In this document: positions 1 through 3,834 of the stretch, piece by piece
How positions within the stretch are numbered: the first letter of the stretch is position 1
Layout of the letters: the number at the start of each line of letters is the position of its first letter
Assembly: GCA_029068665.1 (NCBI GenBank)
Contig: JAIECC010000298.1
Span: forward strand, 1-5,009
DNA: 5,009 nucleotides
Source: Lachnospiraceae bacterium
GTDB taxonomy: Bacteria; Bacillota; Clostridia; Lachnospirales; Lachnospiraceae
Reading direction: 5' to 3'
The notes under the pieces: generated by a model
Database searches by the model: none
Seen by the model: only the letters and a program-made list of their open reading frames with translations
Told to the model about the DNA's origin: nothing
Translations under genes and position numbers: made by a program

Positions 1-37
1 TGATACTCTATATTAACCCACGATATCCCCTATACAC

Positions 38-75
38 AAAAAAACGCTGGAAACATACCTGTTCCCAGCGTTTTT
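38..75 (-). terminator. Intrinsic terminator of the rpsB-tsf operon
   Basis: The arms at 60-75 and 40-55 pair over 16 positions around a 4-nt loop (56-59). In minus-strand RNA a run of seven U follows (44 down to 38). The single non-Watson-Crick position is a G-U wobble in minus-strand RNA but an A-C mismatch in plus-strand RNA, which fits termination of leftward transcription. It lies about 40 nt after the tsf stop codon, so rpsB and tsf appear to form a two-gene unit, and any pyrH gene further left would need its own promoter or readthrough. Confidence 0.93.
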
Positions 76-116
76 AAGGTTATTTATCACAACCAGTTTA
101 TTGAATTTGGAATTGC

Positions 117-1049
117 TTACATTCCCATCTGCTTTGCAACCTCTTCTGCAAAGTTCTCTTCCTTCTTCTCCATACCTTCACCGGTTTCAAAACGAACGAA
201 CTTTACAATCGAGATATTTGTGCCATTTTCCTTAGATACATTCTCTAAGTACTTAGCAACGGTTTCCTTATTCTCTGCCTTAACATATTCCTGCTCTAAC
301 AGACATACTTCCTTTAATTCCTTATTCAATCTGCCGATGATCATCTTCTCTAAGATTTCCTCCGGCTTATTTGCATTCTTCGGATCATTCTTTGCCTGAG
401 CCAGTAAGATTTCCTTCTCATGATTCTTATATTCCTCAGACACATCGGAAGAAGATACATACTTTGGATACAACGCTGCTACCTGCATGGCAACATTGGT
501 CAGCGCTTCCTTCACTGCATCATTCACTACTTCCGTAGCTGCCTCTACAATAACACCAATCCGTCCGCCGCCATGAGTATAAGTAACTACACATCCATTG
601 GCAGCCTCCACCTTTTCAAACCGGCGGATGGACAGCTTTTCACCGATAGTAGCAATCTGCTCTACCAGTACATCATTGATGGTCTTGCTTTCGTCTGCCG
701 CCCACTTCTCTGCCATAAATGCATCCATATCAGAAGCGGATGAGGCTAATGCCTGATTTGCAACTGCTTCTACAAATGCCTGGAACTTTTCATTCTTGGC
801 AACAAAGTCTGTCTCAGAGTTTACTTCCACAACAGCCGCAACCTGATCCCCATTGGTAACAACCTTGCAAAGACCCTCTGCAGCAATTCTGCTTGCCTTC
901 TTCTCAGCCTTTGCCTGTCCGTTCTTTCTTAATAATTCTACGGCTGCTTCCATATTGCCATCGGTTTCACCCAGTGCCTTCTTACAATCCATCATACCTG
1001 CACCGGTCATCTCTCTTAATTCTTTTACCATTGCTGCTGTAATAGCCAT
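117..1049 (-). CDS. tsf: Elongation factor Ts
   Basis: Guanine-nucleotide exchange factor for EF-Tu: it binds EF-Tu-GDP in the cytoplasm and drives GDP release so EF-Tu can reload with GTP. The protein is 310 aa, somewhat longer than the roughly 280 aa of Escherichia coli. Seen directly: the N-terminal UBA-like module with the first family signature, LREMTGAGMMDCKKAL at residues 11-26, and the core signature TDFVAKN at 80-86, whose Asp81-Phe82 correspond to the pair that contacts EF-Tu in the known complex. The C-terminal end (FVRFETGEGMEKKEENF) is also typical. I chose the ATG at 1049 because the protein then begins MAITAAMVKEL, as in the family, and GGAGG at 1062-1058 lies 8 nt upstream. 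An ATG seven codons earlier would place that site inside the gene. It is the second gene of the rpsB-tsf operon, 85 nt after the rpsB stop, with a hairpin in between. Confidence 0.98.
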   Translation of the reverse strand: MAITAAMVKELREMTGAGMMDCKKALGETDGNMEAAVELLRKNGQAKAEKKASRIAAEGLCKVVTNGDQVAAVVEVNSETDFVAKNEKFQAFVEAVANQALASSASDMDAFMAEKWAADESKTINDVLVEQIATIGEKLSIRRFEKVEAANGCVVTYTHGGGRIGVIVEAATEVVNDAVKEALTNVAMQVAALYPKYVSSSDVSEEYKNHEKEILLAQAKNDPKNANKPEEILEKMIIGRLNKELKEVCLLEQEYVKAENKETVAKYLENVSKENGTNISIVKFVRFETGEGMEKKEENFAEEVAKQMGM

Positions 1050-1057
1050 TTTTATTT

Positions 1058-1062
1058 CCTCC
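1058..1062 (-). promoter_or_regulatory. Ribosome binding site of tsf (decides the start)
   Basis: GGAGG on the minus strand lies 8 nt before the ATG at 1049. It rules out the upstream in-frame ATG at 1070, which has no comparable site. Confidence 0.9.
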
Positions 1063-1083
1063 ATACTCATATATTTATCTTCT

Positions 1084-1118
1084 TAAGAAAAGCCTTAGTC
1101 CTTCCGGCTAAGGCTTCC
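1084..1118 (-). terminator. Terminator-like hairpin between rpsB and tsf, possible attenuator
   Basis: In minus-strand RNA the arms AAGCCTTAG (1116-1108) and CTAAGGCTT (1098-1090) pair perfectly. Two further G-U pairs at the base form only in minus-strand RNA. An inner CC/GG pair can close a GGAA tetraloop with one bulged A. A short, interrupted U-rich stretch (TTTTCTTAAG) follows, weaker than that of the operon terminator. It may lower transcription of tsf relative to rpsB or protect the rpsB 3' end after processing. The hairpin is visible; partial termination is inference. Confidence 0.6.
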
Positions 1119-1134
1119 GATTTCACTTATTGGA

Positions 1135-1872
1135 TTACTCTTCTGCCGCTTCCTCAGCCTCAGCTACTGCTTCTTCAACAAGAGCATCTTCACCCTGATT
1201 TGCTTCGATTACAGCATCTGCCATCTTGGAAACGATTAACTTCACTGCCCGAATCGCATCATCATTACCAGGAATTACATAATCTAATTCCTCCGGATCA
1301 CAGTTGGTATCTACAATTCCTGCTAACGGAATACCTAATGTATGAGCCTCCTGAATACAGATTCGTTCCTTTCTCGGGTCAACGACAAAAATGATATCCG
1401 GAAGACCCTTCATATTCTTAATACCACCCAGATTCTTCTCTAATTTTTCCATTTCCTTCTTAATCTGGATAACTTCCTTCTTAGGCAGTACCTCAAAGGT
1501 TCCATTTGCTTCCATCTCTTCATACTTCTTCAGTGTGGCAATACGGGTCTGGATGGTCTTAAAGTTCGTCAGCATACCACCTAACCATCTTTCATTTACA
1601 TAGAACATACCACAGCGTTCTGCCTCAGTCTTAATAGCTTCCTGAGCCTGCTTCTTGGTTCCTACAAACAGAACAGTACCACCATCTGCAACACAATCCT
1701 TAATCGCATTGTAAGTTTCATCTACCTTACCAACGGACTTTTGTAAATCAATAATATAAATACTATTCCGCTCTGTGTAGATGTATGGAGCCATCTTAGG
1801 GTTCCATCTTCTTGTCTGATGTCCGAAATGCACACCAGCTTCCAATAACTGCTTCATTGAAATAACGCTCAT
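1135..1872 (-). CDS. rpsB: 30S ribosomal protein S2
   Basis: Structural protein of the small ribosomal subunit that binds late in assembly at the head-body junction and is needed to hold S1-type interactions. The protein is 245 aa, close to the usual 230-260. Seen directly: the N-terminal S2 signature region (MKQLLEAGVHFGHQTRRWNPKM, residues 6-27, followed by YIYTERNSIYIIDL), VLFVGTKKQAQ in the Rossmann-like core, NERWLGGMLTN, and the second signature around PDIIFVVDPRKE through GIPLAGIVDTNCDPEELDYVIPGNDDAIRA. The tail is an acidic Ala/Glu run, common in Clostridia. The ATG at 1872 is preferred: GGAGG at 1885-1881 is 8 nt upstream, and the family starts with this short MSVISMKQ sequence. The frame stays open to 1950, but those 26 codons overlap the leader and do not look like S2. 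It has its own promoter about 110 nt upstream and is followed by tsf. Confidence 0.98.
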   Translation of the reverse strand: MSVISMKQLLEAGVHFGHQTRRWNPKMAPYIYTERNSIYIIDLQKSVGKVDETYNAIKDCVADGGTVLFVGTKKQAQEAIKTEAERCGMFYVNERWLGGMLTNFKTIQTRIATLKKYEEMEANGTFEVLPKKEVIQIKKEMEKLEKNLGGIKNMKGLPDIIFVVDPRKERICIQEAHTLGIPLAGIVDTNCDPEELDYVIPGNDDAIRAVKLIVSKMADAVIEANQGEDALVEEAVAEAEEAAEE

Positions 1873-1983
1873 TTTTCTTACCTCCATGGTTTCTTCTTCC
1901 CGGAACTTCCTTAACCTGTTTACCACGAGCAGCGGCACCACACAGGTCATCCCTTCCGGTGATTATTTTCTGGCATCACACCA
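1873..1983 (-). promoter_or_regulatory. rpsB 5' leader with nested complementary segments
   Basis: From the predicted start point near 1983 to the rpsB ATG there are about 110 nt of untranslated RNA. CCGGAA (1959-1954) can pair with TTCCGG (1905-1900). Nested inside, CCTGT (1946-1942) can pair with ACAGG (1919-1915), separated by internal loops of 7 and 9 nt and closing a 22-nt apical region. Upstream, GTGAT (1979-1975) and ATCAC (1963-1959) can form a small hairpin that shares one base with the outer helix. The lower strand of the outer helix lies about 15 nt before the Shine-Dalgarno sequence. A long folded leader on a ribosomal protein gene suggests autogenous control by S2. The complementary segments are seen; the regulatory role is inference, and I cannot match it to a named RNA family. 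Confidence 0.4.
1881..1885 (-). promoter_or_regulatory. Ribosome binding site of rpsB (decides the start)
   Basis: GGAGG lies 8 nt before the ATG at 1872. It excludes the longer in-frame start at 1950, where a purine-rich run abuts the ATG with almost no spacing. Confidence 0.9.
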
Positions 1984-1989
1984 AGTGCT

Positions 1990-2018
1990 ATAATACCATA
2001 TCACCTGCTGATATGCAA
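1990..2018 (-). promoter_or_regulatory. Sigma-A-type promoter of rpsB-tsf
   Basis: The -10 element TATTAT (1995-1990) matches five of six consensus bases and is preceded by TGG, an extended -10 (TGn). A weak -35 TTGCAT (2018-2013) lies exactly 17 bp upstream. The predicted transcription start is near 1983. The position between the end of the upstream gene and rpsB is right for a separate housekeeping promoter. The weak -35 is offset by the extended -10. Confidence 0.7.
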
Positions 2019-2037
2019 GCAGATTTTGTATAAATTA

Positions 2038-2233
2038 GTTACTATTCACAGCCGGATGAAAATGGGCAAGTTGGCTCGCAAGCTTGCTTGCAAGAAGCCG
2101 CTTGCCCATTTTCATCCGACTGGAATCAGTCACTTCACCCACATAAGCAGTCTTAGCTCCGAAAGGAGCGGGACTGGAGCGCCGTAAGGTGCGACGAGTG
2201 CGCATGTGTGGTGAAGTGGCTGTGAATAGTAAC
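2038..2233. repeat. 196-bp palindromic element with 16-bp terminal inverted repeats and four-way-junction fold
   Basis: The ends GTTACTATTCACAGCC (2038-2053) and GGCTGTGAATAGTAAC (2218-2233) are perfect inverted repeats. Inside, three helical arms follow without a gap. Arm I (2054-2117) has a perfect 17-bp stem, then a small asymmetry, GGCT/AGCC and GCAAG/CTTGC. Arm II (2118-2131) is GACTG-GAAT-CAGTC. Arm III (2132-2144 with 2204-2217, one bulged T) carries two sub-hairpins, at 2148-2176 and 2179-2192. With the outer stem this is a complete four-way junction. No transposase or credible ORF is inside and I see no clear target-site duplication. It may be a MITE- or REP-like non-autonomous repeat, or a structured RNA. 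It lies between the upstream gene (stop 2250-2252) and the rpsB promoter (-35 ends at 2018). The pairing is seen directly; the class of element is not established. Confidence 0.75.
2145..2160 (+). repeat. Direct repeat copy A, inside the palindromic element
   Basis: AAGCAGTCTTAGCTCC matches 2234-2249 at 15 of 16 positions, differing only at G2156 versus A2245. This copy forms the 5' side of a sub-hairpin in arm III of the element. Confidence 0.85.
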
Positions 2234-2249
2234 AAGCAGTCTTAACTCC
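2234..2249 (+). repeat. Direct repeat copy B, between the element and the upstream gene's stop codon
   Basis: AAGCAGTCTTAACTCC abuts the right terminal inverted repeat and ends one base before the stop codon of the minus-strand gene at 2250. It lies outside the element and lacks the complementary partner present next to copy A, so it looks like a displaced or remnant piece. Confidence 0.85.
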
Positions 2250-2816
2250 TCAGTTTCCTGTCAACAGCTTTGCTATGGTTTCATAGTCCGAGCCTACGGC
2301 GATAGTATAATCACCGGTAGAAATCCGGGCCGAATAGCCATTGGCTTCCAGATAGGCATCAAAGTCCGCCGCATCTGCAATCACACCCTGATCCTGTAGA
2401 ATCGTTGCCACATTCCAGGAATTCATACCCTTGACCACAGTAAAGCTTACCATTCTGACATTCGGATCCTCTGCTTCTGTACCGGTATCCGGTTCCTGCG
2501 GCTTTTCACTGCTGGTATCCGGCTCCTGCGGCTTCTCACTGCTGGTTTCTGTATCCGTACCGGAATCCTCTGAATTCACATCTTCTGTTGTAGATGGATC
2601 GGACTGGGAGGAATTTGACGTATCCTCCGTTGAAGACGGTCTGGGTAAGTTATCCAATAAGGTTCCGGACTTTATCATTCCAAGTTCTTCCGCTCTTGCA
2701 ATCACTTCTTCATCGGTCATTTTTCCCTGGCCGGATATACTGTAGGCTGTAAATAATATAATTGTAGCAAAGAGAATTCCTACACCAATTCCCCGTAGGT
2801 AATATTTTCGTTTCAT
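2250..2816 (-). CDS. Membrane-anchored protein with MltG/YceG-type LysM-like domain, no catalytic domain
   Basis: The protein is 188 aa. Residues 6-28 form one hydrophobic segment (YYLRGIGVGILFATIILFTA) after a basic KRK, giving a cytoplasmic N-terminus and an extracellular body, or an uncleaved signal anchor. MTDEEVIARAEELGMI (33-48) follows, then a Ser/Thr/Asp/Glu/Pro linker (about 52-118) with two copies of SSEKPQEPDT. The end (about 120-188; FTVVKGMNSWNVATILQDQG, then FDAYLEANGYSARISTGDYT and SDYETIAKLL) resembles the LysM-like N-terminal subdomain of MltG/YceG, the endolytic murein transglycosylase family. Full MltG is about 330-380 aa with a C-terminal catalytic glutamate domain that is absent here, so cutting of peptidoglycan is not expected; wall binding at the membrane surface is an inference. 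The ATG at 2816 overlaps the preceding stop as ATGA, and AAGGAG at 2829-2824 is 7 nt upstream, indicating translational coupling. Last gene before the rpsB promoter. Confidence 0.85.
   Translation of the reverse strand: MKRKYYLRGIGVGILFATIILFTAYSISGQGKMTDEEVIARAEELGMIKSGTLLDNLPRPSSTEDTSNSSQSDPSTTEDVNSEDSGTDTETSSEKPQEPDTSSEKPQEPDTGTEAEDPNVRMVSFTVVKGMNSWNVATILQDQGVIADAADFDAYLEANGYSARISTGDYTIAVGSDYETIAKLLTGN
2484..2543 (-). repeat. Two tandem 30-bp repeats within the linker of the MltG-like gene
   Basis: 2484-2513 and 2514-2543 are 30-bp units differing at two positions (2493/2523 and 2505/2535). Both differences are GAA/GAG changes and silent. The unit encodes ten residues of the Ser/Glu/Pro linker in frame, so a change in copy number would alter linker length without a frameshift. 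Confidence 0.9.
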
Positions 2817-3481
2817 TTCGCATCTCCTTGATATAAATCCACTACCAGTTTTACCTCACCTACACCCAGTCCAAGCTCCCGGGCAATTTCGATGATACTC
2901 ATACCGCTTCGCTTCATTCCAAGAATAATGTCATTGGTATTATCCTCTTCTTCTTCCGGTTCCTCCTCCATCATCTCCATAATGGCTTCCGGTTCATCCG
3001 GAACCATTGGTTCAGCAACATTTAACTCCACTGATTCCCCTACATAGGCATCCAATGCCAGTTCACTGGCTTCTTTCAATTCAGCTATCTTAGCATCCGA
3101 CTCTGATACCAGTTCCTTTACTTCCTTTTCCTTGTCATTCAGCATACTATAAAGAAACATGACCTCTTTGTGATTCTTTTCGATTTCATCGCAGACTGTA
3201 ACTGCATAATCACCAAGAGCCAGCATTTTTTCATTCGTCATGGTAGATAATGATTGATCTGCATTGTAAATAATTTCATTCACATCCTGTGAAATCTTAT
3301 CACTGACCTTCCGCTGCAGAATAGCCAGTTCCTCTTCATTCAGTTCATAATCATCAGTAATCCGGTTCCTTTCCTCCGGATTCTCTTCCTCTTCGGAAAC
3401 GGGTTCTTCCTTTCCTACCAGCATGAAGCTGACAACGATACATATAATTCCAACAATTGTAACAATTAATACTGCATACAT
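2813..3481 (-). CDS. DUF6115/SwrB-like membrane-anchored coiled-coil protein
   Basis: The protein is 222 aa. Residues 3-22 (AVLIVTIVGIICIVVSFMLV) form one membrane segment at the N-terminus. An acidic Glu-rich stretch (25-42) follows, then long predicted helices (about 47-145) of coiled-coil character including MLNDKEKEVKELVSESDAKI. A second very acidic linker (about 155-180) leads to a C-terminal helix-turn-helix-like end, MKRSGMSIIEIARELGLGVG (189-208), then EVKLVVDLY. This layout resembles Bacillus subtilis SwrB (YlxL), a membrane protein that promotes activation of flagellar export and hook-basal-body completion and is encoded between sigD and rpsB. Here the gene also lies just upstream of rpsB in a motility-like cluster. 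It follows the 108-aa gene by 13 nt, AGGAG at 3493-3489 sits 7 nt before the ATG, and its stop overlaps the next start. Family assignment is from architecture and synteny; sequence identity to SwrB was not measured. Confidence 0.75.
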   Translation of the reverse strand: MYAVLIVTIVGIICIVVSFMLVGKEEPVSEEEENPEERNRITDDYELNEEELAILQRKVSDKISQDVNEIIYNADQSLSTMTNEKMLALGDYAVTVCDEIEKNHKEVMFLYSMLNDKEKEVKELVSESDAKIAELKEASELALDAYVGESVELNVAEPMVPDEPEAIMEMMEEEPEEEEDNTNDIILGMKRSGMSIIEIARELGLGVGEVKLVVDLYQGDAK

Positions 3482-3494
3482 GATTACTCTCCTG

Positions 3495-3821
3495 TCATAC
3501 CTTTATGTCAAAATTAACCCAGGAAACCTCTGCATTTTCCTTTGTATTTTCCTGAGAATCCCCATCCTGACTTTTTCGCTTTCGCTTTCTGGACTGTCCT
3601 TCATAAGAATTATTCCCCTTTTCCTTGGCATCATAACGATATTCCATCAGATCCGGGTTCTCTTTCGGAATTACGGTTTCCGAGTTCTGCTTCACTTCCT
3701 TTGCCAATTGGGTTGCACCTTGTGCATTCTGCACGGCCGCATGCTGATTTTCAGTATGCTGCTGCATCCCTACCTGATTGGCCTGAGGCAGAATCATCTG
3801 CATTTCAACCGGTCGTATCAT
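3495..3821 (-). CDS. Small polar protein of unknown function in the motility-like cluster
   Basis: The protein is 108 aa, with no membrane segment or signal peptide. It starts MIRPVEMQMILPQANQVG, continues with a Gln/Asn/Ala-rich middle, then a charged C-terminal half with DLMEYRYDAKEKGNNSYEGQ and a strongly basic RKRKRKSQDG, and ends in WVNFDIKV. Most of it looks disordered. The sequence gives no enzymatic motif. I do not recognise a named family, although similar small proteins ending in a YDAKEKGNN-plus-basic-run pattern occur, to my recollection, next to FapA genes in Lachnospiraceae. The ATG at 3821 is chosen because GGAGG (3834-3830) is 8 nt upstream; a GTG at 3830 in the same frame overlaps that site and cannot use it. 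The site also overlaps the fapA stop codon, so translation is probably coupled. A role as adaptor or partner in motility is only guilt by association. Confidence 0.8.
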   Translation of the reverse strand: MIRPVEMQMILPQANQVGMQQHTENQHAAVQNAQGATQLAKEVKQNSETVIPKENPDLMEYRYDAKEKGNNSYEGQSRKRKRKSQDGDSQENTKENAEVSWVNFDIKV

Positions 3822-3829
3822 AACTACCA

Positions 3830-3834
3830 CCTCC
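3830..3834 (-). promoter_or_regulatory. Ribosome binding site of the 108-aa gene (decides the start)
   Basis: GGAGG lies 8 nt before the ATG at 3821 and overlaps both the last base of the fapA stop codon and an in-frame GTG at 3830-3828. This excludes the GTG as the start and suggests coupling to fapA translation. Confidence 0.85.

Noticed and set aside
420..743. Plus-strand open frame of 107 codons opposite tsf
   Set aside because: It lies wholly inside a confident gene on the other strand, and its translation has no recognisable domain. The same reasoning removes the other plus-strand frames opposite rpsB, the MltG-like gene, the 222-aa gene, the 108-aa gene and fapA.
1873..1950. A 26-residue N-terminal extension of S2 from the ATG at 1950
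   Set aside because: The extension is unlike S2, has no properly spaced ribosome binding site, and overlaps the leader; the ATG at 1872 has GGAGG at 8 nt.
2029..2034. A plus-strand promoter (TATAAA) that would transcribe the element
   Set aside because: No acceptable -35 lies 16-18 bp upstream and the area overlaps the rpsB promoter region, so I do not list it as a feature; it is mentioned only as a weak possibility.
2038..2233. tRNA or tmRNA, because of the cloverleaf-like fold
   Set aside because: There is no T-loop GTTCRA motif, no anticodon arm geometry and no CCA-proximal acceptor stem; arm lengths (64, 14, 86 nt) do not fit a tRNA.
2035..2235. A 66-codon minus-strand open frame spanning the palindromic element
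   Set aside because: It is entirely formed by the inverted-repeat sequence, has no ribosome binding site at its start and gives a low-complexity basic peptide; the palindrome explains it better.
2038..2249. CRISPR array or complete insertion sequence
   Set aside because: There are no regularly spaced repeats with unique spacers, and no transposase fits within 196 bp; only a non-autonomous element or structured RNA remains possible.
3542..3823. Plus-strand open frames (93 and 149 codons) opposite the 108-aa gene
   Set aside because: The minus-strand frame has a strong, well-spaced ribosome binding site and fits the operon; the plus frames have neither and produce Leu/Ser/Phe-rich shadow sequence.
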